From Deltaproteobacteria bacterium UBA6106 (lineage in GTDB: Bacteria; Desulfobacterota; Syntrophorhabdia; Syntrophorhabdales; Syntrophorhabdaceae): a DNA stretch of 30,858 nucleotides. The notes under the pieces are model-generated. The model saw only the letters and a list, made by a program, of their open reading frames with translations, did no database searches and was not told the DNA's origin. The stretch lies in NCBI GenBank assembly GCA_002428485.1, contig DIWM01000009.1, positions 62,535 to 93,392 of the forward strand, read 5' to 3'. Positions 1 through 6,852 of this stretch are shown one piece after another (positions within the stretch are counted from its first letter, which is position 1; each line of letters opens with the position of its first letter). Made by a program: the position numbers and the translations under genes.

Positions 1-66
1 TTAAGAACGTCCCCTTTCACTTTCATCTGAATAATGGCAAATTCCATTCTCCCGGATACATCATGA

Positions 67-314
67 GAGCATCGGTATCGGGCTTGTTGCTCGAGACCAA
101 CCTCGCAATGAAACCGTTCCTTGAGCAAACCGTCGTGAGGCAATCAACCCCGTGAAATGTGAAAGGTAAAATGTGAAATGTTGTAAACTTCTCACTTCTA
201 ACGTTTCACTTCTCAAAAAATTGTTTTTTTGGTTCCTCACCTTTCACTTTTCACCTTTTACCTTTCACTGACTTTAATGAGCGTGTTTGCGGGGAAAGCC
301 CGATGCCGATGCTC
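67..314. repeat. Nested inverted repeat with 7-bp phased units
   Basis: This fills most of the 381-bp gene-free start of the window. An outer inverted repeat of 19 bp (67-85 against 296-314, 18 of 19 matching, built around GCATCGG) encloses a second pair. The inner left arm (152-186) is made of heptamers such as GTGAAAT and GTGAAAG in unbroken 7-bp phase. The inner right arm (about 236-270) carries the reverse-complement type, such as TTCACCT. A middle stretch (190-217) of CTTCTCA-like units keeps the same period. Bases 1-66 show nothing I can name. Confidence 0.75.
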
Positions 315-343
315 ATCCTTATGGAAGATCCGGGTTAAATCAA

Positions 344-372
344 TTGACTTTGCCCGTGTTCGATTATAGTAT
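344..372 (+). promoter_or_regulatory. Candidate sigma70 promoter, DUF502 cluster
   Basis: TTGACT at 344-349 and TAGTAT at 367-372 are separated by 17 bp. The predicted transcription start falls within a few bases of the ATG at 382, and no Shine-Dalgarno sequence precedes that ATG, so the mRNA may be leaderless. An alternative -10, TATAGT at 365, gives a 15-bp spacer. Confidence 0.4.
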
Positions 373-381
373 TACGAAATT

Positions 382-1008
382 ATGAATCTTTCCAAACACC
401 TGAAGACAAAGTTCATCACCGGCCTCTTCCTCCTTATCCCCCTTATTATTACGATCTACATCGTCTATCTCATCATTTCATCCATAGAGGCGATGGTCTC
501 GCCTGCTATCAGGAACATACTTTCGCAGATCATCGGGCACGAGATATATATTCCGGGAACAGGTTTTATCGTATTTATCGTGATTGTATATGTTGCGGGT
601 GTCGTGGCGTCGAACTACTTCGGCAAGACCTTGCTTGCATACGGCGAAGCTTTTCTCAAAAAGATACCTTTTATCAAAGGGATCTATGGCTCCGTAAAGG
701 ACATGACGGACGCCTTTTCGTCGGAAAAGATAAAGTCCTTCCGCGAGGTCGTGCTTATTGATTTCCCCTTTCAGGGCAGGTACGCATTAGGGTTTGTTAC
801 AAAACGTATCAAGCTTGAAGACAGGCGCCTCTGCTCTGTCTTTGTCCCGACCACTCCGAACCCGACATCGGGCTATCTCATCATGGCGAAAGAAGAGGAG
901 TTAATATTCCTCGATATGAACACAGATGATGCGCTCAAATATATCATCTCCCTCGGTACCTCCAGGGCTGAGCTTCCATGGAAAGAGAAAAAATCTTTTC
1001 TTTATTAA
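382..1008 (+). CDS. DUF502 family membrane protein
   Basis: A 208-residue protein of the DUF502 family, whose molecular role is not established. Two hydrophobic segments (about residues 11-33 and 59-79) anchor it in the inner membrane. They are followed by the family-typical region with KKIPFIKGIYGSVKD and a soluble C-terminal half containing VFVPTTPNPTSGYL. Length and motif order fit the family. It is the first gene of an envelope cluster and its 3' end overlaps the TatC-like gene by 31 bp, so the two are probably translationally coupled. No ribosome binding site is visible before the ATG, which lies about 10 bases beyond a candidate -10 box. Confidence 0.85.
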   Translation: MNLSKHLKTKFITGLFLLIPLIITIYIVYLIISSIEAMVSPAIRNILSQIIGHEIYIPGTGFIVFIVIVYVAGVVASNYFGKTLLAYGEAFLKKIPFIKGIYGSVKDMTDAFSSEKIKSFREVVLIDFPFQGRYALGFVTKRIKLEDRRLCSVFVPTTPNPTSGYLIMAKEEELIFLDMNTDDALKYIISLGTSRAELPWKEKKSFLY

Positions 1009-1697
1009 CCGGATTAAGGAGATTCATTGTCAGCGCCTTGATCGTTACCGTCCTGTCAGGGATTGGAAGCTTTTTCTTTTCAAAGGAGCTCATCGGGCTC
1101 CTCCTCAAGACAGCCGGGATCAAGGTCTATTACCTGAGCCTTCCGGAGGTTTTTCTGACCACCGTTGAGGTGGCTATATATGCCGGTGCGTTTTTTGCGC
1201 TGCCGGTGATCATCTACCTCGCATGGCACGAGTTCCATGGTGTAACGGGCATCAAGCCGGCCTACGGCTACCTTTTCGTTCTCTTCGCTATCGTTCTTTT
1301 TTACGGGGGAAGCATGTTTTGTTATTATGTCGTTCTCCCTTCGGGGATAAAATTTCTTGTCGGATACGAAGGCGGCGCTATCAAGGCGATGATATCGGTT
1401 CAGCGGTTTGTCGTTTTCTGTGCTGCAATGATCTTTGCCTTCGGCGTTACCTTTGAGGTGCCGATCATTCTCCTTGTGCTCAGTAAGATGGGCCTGGTGA
1501 AATCAAGATCACTCACAAAGACAAGAAGATACGCGGCCCTTTTTATTACTGTTGCCGCGGCATTGATCACGCCCACGCCTGACGTGTACAACATGATGCT
1601 CCTCGCTGTCCCCGCCTATGTCCTCTATGAGGTCGGCATCATACTCATGAAGATCGTTGAAAAGAAAGAGGCGCGGAAGCGCGCGGCTGACGCATAA
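978..1697 (+). CDS. tatC: TatC-like protein translocase subunit (divergent)
   Basis: A 239-residue, multi-helix inner-membrane protein with the TatC layout. After the first helix comes LPEVFLTTVEVAIYAG, then LPVIIYLAWHEF, then FAFGVTFEVPIILLVL, and finally RRYAALFITVAAALITPTPD and LLAVPAYVLYEVGI. TatC is the twin-arginine signal receptor of the Tat export system. Two positions look unusual: by eye alignment to E. coli TatC, the glutamate before the first helix (LIELRKR) corresponds to glycine in LTGLRRF, and the Glu103 of the first cytoplasmic loop falls on Pro/Ala in GIKPAYGYL. No tatA or tatB lies nearby. It could be a functional divergent TatC, or a paralogue with a changed substrate. Confidence 0.8.
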   Translation: MEREKIFSLLTGLRRFIVSALIVTVLSGIGSFFFSKELIGLLLKTAGIKVYYLSLPEVFLTTVEVAIYAGAFFALPVIIYLAWHEFHGVTGIKPAYGYLFVLFAIVLFYGGSMFCYYVVLPSGIKFLVGYEGGAIKAMISVQRFVVFCAAMIFAFGVTFEVPIILLVLSKMGLVKSRSLTKTRRYAALFITVAAALITPTPDVYNMMLLAVPAYVLYEVGIILMKIVEKKEARKRAADA

Positions 1698-1784
1698 CAG
1701 CGCGCCGTGCATAGCTGAAAGGGAAATGTTTTATTTGACCTCTCAGGGAAAATCTATATACAATGATTTACCGAAAAGGGGGTT

Positions 1785-2357
1785 ATGGAAACATACATAG
1801 CGCAATACGGCTACATCGGAATATCGGTAGGGACGTTTCTCGAAGGCGAGACGACGGTCCTTATCGGCGGCATCTTCGCAAAGCTCGGCTACATGAATAT
1901 TTACATGGTTATGCTCTATGCCTTTATCGGTACCTTTGTGGGTGATTTTACCTTTTTCACCCTCGGAAAATATTTCGGCAAGAATTTTATCGACCGGTTC
2001 GAGTTCGTCCGCAACAAGGTCCCCCTGGCAAATAAGGTCATTCATAAATACGGTAATTTTATCATCTTTCTCATACGGTTCATGGTGGGCATCAGGGCGG
2101 TCATACTCATCCTCCTCGGCTGTACCAACATGAAGATGAGTAAATTTGTCCTTTTTAATATCGTCAACGCCATGGGGTGGAGCATTATAATTTCCTTGAT
2201 CGGTTATCTTTTCGGAAAGGTTGTCTTTGTTTTTGTCGACGACATCAAACGGTATGAGACCATTATCATACCTGCCGTTCTTGTCCTGGTTGTTGTGCTG
2301 ATCCTCATCTACCGTTATATCGTGAAACGCAAGGAGGAATCCTATGGAGATGAATGA
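1785..2357 (+). CDS. DedA family membrane protein
   Basis: A 190-residue DedA/SNARE-associated domain protein (VTT fold), an inner-membrane family that in characterised members acts as a lipid carrier flippase. The hallmark acidic segment near the N-terminus is present as FLEGETTVLIGG. The arginine-containing motif FLIRFMVGIRAVILILLG follows at about residues 97-114. Hydrophobic segments extend to a C-terminal helix and a charged tail. The ATG at 1785 is preceded by a GGGGG-type ribosome binding site. It lies 87 bp after the TatC-like gene and overlaps the next ORF by 14 bp. Substrate is not predictable. Confidence 0.88.
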   Translation: METYIAQYGYIGISVGTFLEGETTVLIGGIFAKLGYMNIYMVMLYAFIGTFVGDFTFFTLGKYFGKNFIDRFEFVRNKVPLANKVIHKYGNFIIFLIRFMVGIRAVILILLGCTNMKMSKFVLFNIVNAMGWSIIISLIGYLFGKVVFVFVDDIKRYETIIIPAVLVLVVVLILIYRYIVKRKEESYGDE

Positions 2358-2568
2358 AAAGCTTATGAGGGAACTAAAGAAAAAGTTAGAGATCGAAATG
2401 GATAAGAAAGAAATCGAGATCGTTGAGCACTGGCGAAAGGAACTCGAGGTGATTTACAGGAAAAGGTATGAAAACCTCGGCTCCGTGCAGATCGATATAA
2501 AAAACCTCATGGAACGGATGACAAACAGGACTTCCATTCTCGCCAGGATGGTGAAGGAAGGGGTATGA
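2344..2568 (+). CDS. Small charged coiled-coil protein
   Basis: A 74-residue protein that I do not recognise. It is rich in Lys, Glu and Arg, has no membrane segment or signal peptide, and the first 45 residues have the heptad-like pattern of an amphipathic helix or coiled coil. It overlaps the DedA gene upstream by 14 bp and the transglycosylase gene downstream by 4 bp (ATGA), so it is probably co-translated with both. Its position in a tight envelope cluster argues that it is real, but there is no sequence clue to function. Confidence 0.6.
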   Translation: MEMNEKLMRELKKKLEIEMDKKEIEIVEHWRKELEVIYRKRYENLGSVQIDIKNLMERMTNRTSILARMVKEGV

Positions 2569-3638
2569 AGAGTTCAGCGTTCAGCGTTCGGCGTTCGGCG
2601 TTAAAAGATCGTAAAAACCGCGCGCTTGCGTTCATGCGCATATGCGCAGTGGCATTTGTGATGATTATGATGCTCCTGGCTGTCTATACGGAGGCGGGTG
2701 CGCAGGCGACGCAGAAGAAGGGGGTTGGTTCGCCTGAGAAAAGGATTGGGGATCTCGAGAAGGACGTCATGAAGCTGCAGCGAGAGGTCGACATCTTCAA
2801 CCTCGACGCGCTGCCCGAGAATTTGATGCTCTGTGACAAGAAGATCCCCATATACAGGGAAGACGTGCGCGACCGCTTCGAGCGGGAACTCTTCCAGCTT
2901 CTTGAAAATAAAGGGCTGTTGACGCTTATCGTAAAACGGTATCTTCAATACCTGAGCATGATCAACGAGGAGATACAGAAGATGGCGCTTCCGTCTGACC
3001 TCGTGTATCTCGCGATCACGGAGAGCTACCTGCTTCCCAGGTCCCTGTCGAGGGCGAACGCGGCGGGCATATGGCAGTTCATAAAAGAAACAGGAAAGAG
3101 GGAGGGCCTCTCCATCAATGACCATCTCGATGAAAGATATAATATCAAAAAATCCACGAGGTCCGCGCTGACTCACCTGAAGAGGCTCTACGGGGAATCC
3201 GGCGACTGGCTGATCGCTATGGCTGCCTATAATGCAGGCCCCGCACGATTGAGAGAGGCGATAGAGCATCAGGGGACGAGGGATTTCCTTGACCTCTATC
3301 TTCCCGAGGAGACGGAGAGGTACATCTTCAGGATCCTTGCCATGAAAGAGATCATCCTTAACCGTGAACGGTACGGCATCAGGGTCGACGAAAAGGAACT
3401 GTACAAACCTCTTTCGCTTGTTGAGGTTGTTTTTGAGACCGACAGGGAGATACACACGAACATCCTTGCGAAGGCCATGGAACTTCCTTACAGGACCTTC
3501 CGGACATATAACCTCCAGATCAGGAAGTACAGACTGCCGAAAGGGACGTACAGGATCAATGTCCCCGCTGAGAAGAAAGAGTCCTTTCTCAAACGCCTGA
3601 AAAGCTACGAGTACATCGGGATCGTCAAAGAGAACTAA
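2565..3638 (+). CDS. MltD-like lytic transglycosylase (SLT domain)
   Basis: A 357-residue exported peptidoglycan lytic transglycosylase, cleaving the glycan strand between MurNAc and GlcNAc. A hydrophobic stretch at about residues 24-41 ends in an AGAQA-like cleavage region. The SLT domain follows, with catalytic Glu153 in LAITESYLLPRS, then GIWQFIKETG, and AYNAGPARL around residue 222. The C-terminal 100 residues resemble the linker seen in MltD-type enzymes, but no LysM repeat is clear. The ATG at 2565 overlaps the upstream stop codon, supporting coupling. Residues 3-13 are encoded by a heptamer repeat (2572-2606). ATG 2634, just before the hydrophobic core, is an alternative start that would exclude it. 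Confidence 0.88.
   Translation: MKSSAFSVRRSALKDRKNRALAFMRICAVAFVMIMMLLAVYTEAGAQATQKKGVGSPEKRIGDLEKDVMKLQREVDIFNLDALPENLMLCDKKIPIYREDVRDRFERELFQLLENKGLLTLIVKRYLQYLSMINEEIQKMALPSDLVYLAITESYLLPRSLSRANAAGIWQFIKETGKREGLSINDHLDERYNIKKSTRSALTHLKRLYGESGDWLIAMAAYNAGPARLREAIEHQGTRDFLDLYLPEETERYIFRILAMKEIILNRERYGIRVDEKELYKPLSLVEVVFETDREIHTNILAKAMELPYRTFRTYNLQIRKYRLPKGTYRINVPAEKKESFLKRLKSYEYIGIVKEN
2572..2606 (+). repeat. Heptamer repeat inside the transglycosylase 5' end
   Basis: Five units in 7-bp phase: GTTCAGC twice, GTTCGGC twice, then a degenerate GTTAAAA. It lies immediately after the ATG of the transglycosylase ORF and is translated as an Arg/Ser-rich N-terminal extension. A related block (3645-3672) follows the gene. 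Confidence 0.8.
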
Positions 3639-3644
3639 GGCGCA

Positions 3645-3672
3645 GCCTTCAGCGTTCAGCCTTCAGATATCA
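3645..3672 (+). repeat. Heptamer repeat after the transglycosylase gene
   Basis: Four units in 7-bp phase: GCCTTCA, GCGTTCA, GCCTTCA and the degenerate GATATCA. It begins seven bases after the stop codon. The units resemble those at 2572-2606 in the same orientation, so the gene is bracketed by related blocks. Confidence 0.7.
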
Positions 3673-3709
3673 GTATGAAAAATCCGTAAATCGTCAGGCG
3701 AGAACAACC

Positions 3710-3915
3710 GTAATTTGTAATTCGTGAGACGTGATTAGAAAAGCACAAGGTACGAGAAGCGAAGCGATGCAGCGATCCCATAGAATATGATCAATTGAAT
3801 GAGATTGCCACGCTTCGCTCGCAATGACAAAGTGCACGGCCTATTACCTATTACCCCTCCATTTTTCACGTTCTATAAGGTTCATCCAATTACGAATTAC
3901 GATTCACGAATTACG
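3710..3915. repeat. Nested heptamer inverted repeat in the nuo upstream region
   Basis: The outer left arm (3710-3737) has units such as GTAATTT and GTAATTC. The outer right arm (3888-3915) has AATTACG three times plus ATTCACG, the reverse-complement type. Between them is an inner GCGAAGCG/CGCTTCGC pair, whose right half at 3801-3828 contains the complement of GTCATTGCGAGCGAAGCG, a repeat I recall as widespread in bacterial genomes. A CTATTAC doublet (3841-3854) also keeps the 7-bp period. It occupies the middle of the 516-bp gap before nuoA. Confidence 0.75.
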
Positions 3916-3928
3916 AGGGTTCCTAGGC

Positions 3929-3990
3929 ACTGAAAGTTTGTACATTTTTTCACTTTTTATATTGACAACAGGATAGTATTTTGTTGATAT
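3929..3990 (+). promoter_or_regulatory. nuo promoter copy 1 with upstream palindrome
   Basis: TTGACA at 3962-3967 and TGATAT at 3985-3990 have a 17-bp spacer, a good sigma70 match. Ten bases upstream of the -35 is an imperfect palindrome, TGAAA-N3-TGTACA-N3-TTTCA (3931-3952), suitable for a dimeric regulator. Bases 3929-3971 recur identically at 4075-4117. Transcription from here would leave a leader of about 155 nt before nuoA. Confidence 0.6.
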
Positions 3991-4074
3991 TAAACAGCAC
4001 ATGAAGGTATTGCAGAGATTTTTCCATATACGTAGGAAAATCAACGGGTAATGAAAACACCTGATTTAGGATTT

Positions 4075-4136
4075 ACTGAAAGTTTGTACATTTTTTCACT
4101 TTTTATATTGACAACAGATTAGTATTTTCGGATATT
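4075..4136 (+). promoter_or_regulatory. nuo promoter copy 2 (duplicated unit)
   Basis: This repeats the upstream copy exactly 146 bp downstream: 43 identical bases including the palindrome (4077-4098) and TTGACA (4108-4113). A 17-bp spacer then leads to GATATT (4131-4136). The predicted start lies about 12 bases before the nuoA ATG, so this transcript would have almost no leader. Confidence 0.6.
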
Positions 4137-4154
4137 ATTATTATAATAGGTGTT

Positions 4155-4535
4155 ATGCAGACATTACAGGAATTCTTTCATGTAGCAGTCTTTGCGGTGG
4201 TAGCAGTCATTTTTACCATTTCGCCGATTATCATCGCTTACCTTATCGCACCAAGGACAGTGGGCAAAAAGACCTTTGTTACGTACGAATGCGGAATAGA
4301 GCCCTTCGGGAACGCATGGATCAGGTACAGCGTACATTACTATATATACGCACTGATATTTATCGCCTTTGACGTTGACGTCCTCTATCTCTTTCCTATT
4401 GCGTTGAGCTATACAAAAGGCGGTAATGTATTCGAATTTTATTCTTTGATAGTGTTTGTGCTTATTCTTGCACTGGCAATTATATATGCCTGGGGAAAAG
4501 GAGTTTTTACCTGGAAACGAAAGATCCTATCATAA
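4155..4535 (+). CDS. nuoA: NADH-quinone oxidoreductase subunit A
   Basis: A 126-residue membrane subunit of complex I, three transmembrane helices, next to the quinone-entry region. The loop motif TYECGIEPFGNA and the helix-2 motif IAFDVDVLYLFPIA identify it. In most NuoA proteins that second motif reads FDVE, and here the conserved glutamate is aspartate (Asp75). It is the first gene of an 11-kb operon behind a duplicated promoter. Its 3' end overlaps the proposed nuoB start by 25 bp. AGGTG lies only two bases before the ATG, too close for a normal ribosome binding site. Confidence 0.95.
   Translation: MQTLQEFFHVAVFAVVAVIFTISPIIIAYLIAPRTVGKKTFVTYECGIEPFGNAWIRYSVHYYIYALIFIAFDVDVLYLFPIALSYTKGGNVFEFYSLIVFVLILALAIIYAWGKGVFTWKRKILS
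4498..4503 (+). promoter_or_regulatory. Shine-Dalgarno site that sets a CTG start for nuoB
   Basis: AAGGAG lies inside the nuoA coding sequence, exactly seven bases before the in-frame CTG at 4511. No ATG, GTG or TTG occurs in the nuoB frame at a suitable distance, which makes this site the best evidence for where nuoB begins. Confidence 0.65.
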
Positions 4536-5002
4536 AATTTGCTGTCCTCGACAAGATCCTTGATCTTGCACGGGCCAACTCTCTCTGGCCGGTCACCTTC
4601 GGCCTTGCGTGCTGCGCCATCGAAATGATGTGCGCTTCAATGGCGCGGTTTGACATTGCCCGCTTCGGAGCAGAGGTCTTCAGGCCAAGCCCAAGGCAGG
4701 CCGACCTCATGATCGTATCGGGGACTGTGACAAAAAAGATGGCACCCATCCTGGTTACCCTCTATGAACAGATGCCTTCACCAAAATGGGTCATTGCCAT
4801 GGGCAACTGCGCTATATCCGGCGGCCCTTTTGTTTTTGAAGGTCAGTACAATCTCGTTGAGGGGGTAGACCTGCTCGTCCCCGTTGACATATATGTACCG
4901 GGATGCCCTCCAAGGCCGGAAGGCCTGCTGGAAGGACTCATGAAGCTGGAAGAGAAGATAACGGGAACGCGACGCTTCCCAGGTCCTGAGACTAAATGGT
5001 AA
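4511..5002 (+). CDS. nuoB: NADH-quinone oxidoreductase subunit B, probable CTG start
   Basis: The subunit that holds the terminal 4Fe-4S cluster N2 of complex I. The four expected cysteines are present: Cys34 and Cys35 in GLACCAIEMM, Cys100 in GNCAISGG, and Cys132 in VPGCPPRP. The first ATG in frame (4625) would remove the cysteine pair and the conserved SLWPVTFGLACC stretch, so the real start is upstream. The only well-placed candidate is CTG at 4511, seven bases after AAGGAG, giving 163 residues, normal for NuoB. It overlaps nuoA by 25 bp. Translational coupling to nuoA is likely. Product identity is certain, start codon less so. Confidence 0.9.
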   Translation: METKDPIIKFAVLDKILDLARANSLWPVTFGLACCAIEMMCASMARFDIARFGAEVFRPSPRQADLMIVSGTVTKKMAPILVTLYEQMPSPKWVIAMGNCAISGGPFVFEGQYNLVEGVDLLVPVDIYVPGCPPRPEGLLEGLMKLEEKITGTRRFPGPETKW

Positions 5003-5027
5003 AGCCTATATGATAGAAAAATGTTTT

Positions 5028-5158
5028 GAAATCCGAAGCACGAAATCCGAAGCACTAAACAAGCACAAATATCTAAAATTCAAATACTTAAAATTGTTTG
5101 GAACATTAAACATTTGAAATTGTTTAGATATTCGATATTAGAATTTAGGATTTGAGTT
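5028..5158. repeat. Heptamer hairpin element between nuoB and nuoCD
   Basis: The left arm alternates GAAATCC and GAAGCAC in 7-bp phase (5028-5055) and decays into AT-rich units. The right arm (5124-5158) has TTAGATA, TTCGATA, TTAGAAT and TTAGGAT, the reverse-complement type. It ends three bases before the nuoCD start codon. The same family recurs at 7835-7970, 10762-10842 and inside 29703-29883. Confidence 0.8.
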
Positions 5159-5161
5159 ACA

Positions 5162-6745
5162 ATGACATTGGCAGCCAAGACCATAGAAGAGTTTAAGGCA
5201 GAGTTCAAGAGCGTGGACATCAGCGAGGTCCCCTACGACAAGCAGGGGTATCATCTCTCAATAGAGTCACGTACAGGGAATCTCCTGGGCATCGTCAATT
5301 TCCTTGATAGGAGAGAGTTCTATATCGTCGATCTTTTTTGCGTCGATTATCAGGACTATCTCGAGCTGGTCTATTTTTTCAATACGCACCGGGAATTGTG
5401 CCGGATCAAAGTGACGCTGAAGCTTGACCCGGAGAAGCCCGTTGCGCCCACGATTTCTAATATCTATACCATAGCCCGCTGGTATGAACGTGAGGTTCAT
5501 GAGTTCTTCGGCGTCTACTTCGAAGGCCATCCGAACCTGACCTATCTCTTCCTCCATGAGGAGATCGATCATTACCCGCTTCGAAAAAAACATGTACCAG
5601 TTCCCGACGGTGACAAAAAATTGCTTAATTCCTTCAAGCCTCATGAAGAAGAGAATAGCTTTTTCATCAACCTCGGCCCGCAGCATCCGAGCACCCACGG
5701 AGTGCTCAGGGTTGTCCTGAAGATGGATGGGGAGTACCTTATCAGCGCTGAGCCGGTGCTTGGTTATCTCCACAGGATGCACGAAAAGATGGCGGAGAAC
5801 AAAAGCTACATGCAGTTCCTGCCTAACCCCGCAAGGATGGACTACCCGGGGGCCCTGCTGTTCAATCTTGCATACGTGGAGACCGTGGAAAAGCTCTGCG
5901 GCATCGAGGTGCCGGAGCGTGCGAAATATATAAGGACCATTACCTGTGAGCTGAACAGGATCGCAAGCCACCTCTTATGGCTAGGCGCTTTTCCCGCAGA
6001 CCTTGGGGCGCTGACGCCCTTTATGTACGCCTTCGATGACAGGGAAAACATCCTCGACATCCTGGAGGACGTTACGGGGTCAAGGCTGACCTACTGCTAC
6101 TTCCGGTTTGGCGGACTTTATAATGACATAAATGAAGAAAGCTTCGTCGATGCTACAAAGCGTTTCATAGAACGGATGCGGGAACGGCTTGTTATGTACG
6201 ACAAACTTATCACCGGCAACGTGATCTTTATAAACAGGGTGAAAAATATCGGCATCCTTGAGCAGGGGCAGGCCAAAAAATACGGATTCTCAGGCCCGGT
6301 CATCAGGAGCACGGGAATACCCTTCGACATGAGAAGGGTCGAACCTTATGCGGCGTACGGCAGTATCGATTTTGAGATCCCCACAGGGCACATCGGAGAC
6401 AACATGGACCGTTACATGGTGAGGATGAAAGAGATAGAGATCAGCCTCAACATTATCGAAGAAGGCATAAAGAGGTTGCCATCAGGGCCTTTTAAGACAG
6501 AAAAGGTGCCCAAAAAACTAAAACCGCCAAAGGGTGATATTTATAATGCCGTGGAGTCAACACGGGGCGAAACCGGCGTATATATCGTGAGCGATGAGAG
6601 CGATACGCCTTACAGGATGAGATGGAGAGTGCCTTCTTACTCCAATCTTATGACCTTCCCGCACCTCTCGCGGGGAGTGCTCATCGCTGACGCCATAGCG
6701 ACGCTCGGGAGCTACGATATCGTTGTACCGGAGATAGATAGATGA
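5162..6745 (+). CDS. nuoCD: Fused NADH-quinone oxidoreductase subunits C and D
   Basis: A 527-residue fusion of the 30-kDa (NuoC) and 49-kDa (NuoD) peripheral subunits of complex I. Residues 1 to about 160 are NuoC-like, with ARWYEREVHEFFGVYFEGHPNL. After a short linker, NuoD begins with INLGPQHPSTHGVLR, whose histidine region lines the quinone pocket in characterised complexes. The family ending, SYDIVVPEIDR, is intact. The fusion also occurs in E. coli, where the protein is somewhat longer. No clear Shine-Dalgarno sequence precedes the ATG, because a heptamer element runs to within three bases of it. Expression may therefore depend on that element's structure. Confidence 0.95.
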   Translation: MTLAAKTIEEFKAEFKSVDISEVPYDKQGYHLSIESRTGNLLGIVNFLDRREFYIVDLFCVDYQDYLELVYFFNTHRELCRIKVTLKLDPEKPVAPTISNIYTIARWYEREVHEFFGVYFEGHPNLTYLFLHEEIDHYPLRKKHVPVPDGDKKLLNSFKPHEEENSFFINLGPQHPSTHGVLRVVLKMDGEYLISAEPVLGYLHRMHEKMAENKSYMQFLPNPARMDYPGALLFNLAYVETVEKLCGIEVPERAKYIRTITCELNRIASHLLWLGAFPADLGALTPFMYAFDDRENILDILEDVTGSRLTYCYFRFGGLYNDINEESFVDATKRFIERMRERLVMYDKLITGNVIFINRVKNIGILEQGQAKKYGFSGPVIRSTGIPFDMRRVEPYAAYGSIDFEIPTGHIGDNMDRYMVRMKEIEISLNIIEEGIKRLPSGPFKTEKVPKKLKPPKGDIYNAVESTRGETGVYIVSDESDTPYRMRWRVPSYSNLMTFPHLSRGVLIADAIATLGSYDIVVPEIDR

Positions 6746-6749
6746 AGCA

Positions 6750-6850
6750 GTTCATGGCTCATAAGCTCATAGCTGATAGCGGAAAGATAAATTCAAAAGA
6801 ACAGACTGAGCATTTGAGCTTTACCTGTAGGACGAGGGACGAGTAACGGA
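6750..6850. repeat. Heptamer blocks between nuoCD and nuoH
   Basis: The left block (6750-6778) has GTTCATG, GCTCATA twice and GCTGATA, with one extra base breaking phase once. The right block (about 6831-6850) has GGACGAG twice followed by TAACGGA. The two blocks belong to different heptamer types and do not pair with each other, unlike most elements here. Confidence 0.6.
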
Positions 6851-6852
6851 AC

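Noticed and set aside
1..20. TTAAGAACGTCCCC at the window edge as the end of an IS200/REP-type element
   Set aside because: I associate the string with such transposase regions, but no transposase or matching second end is visible.
2601..3455. A 284-codon open frame on the minus strand opposite the transglycosylase
   Set aside because: It is a mirror of a clearly recognised SLT enzyme, has no motif or ribosome binding site, and lies wholly inside the other gene.
5267..5971. A 234-codon minus-strand open frame within nuoCD
   Set aside because: Fully covered by the conserved NuoC/NuoD coding sequence, with no recognisable domain.
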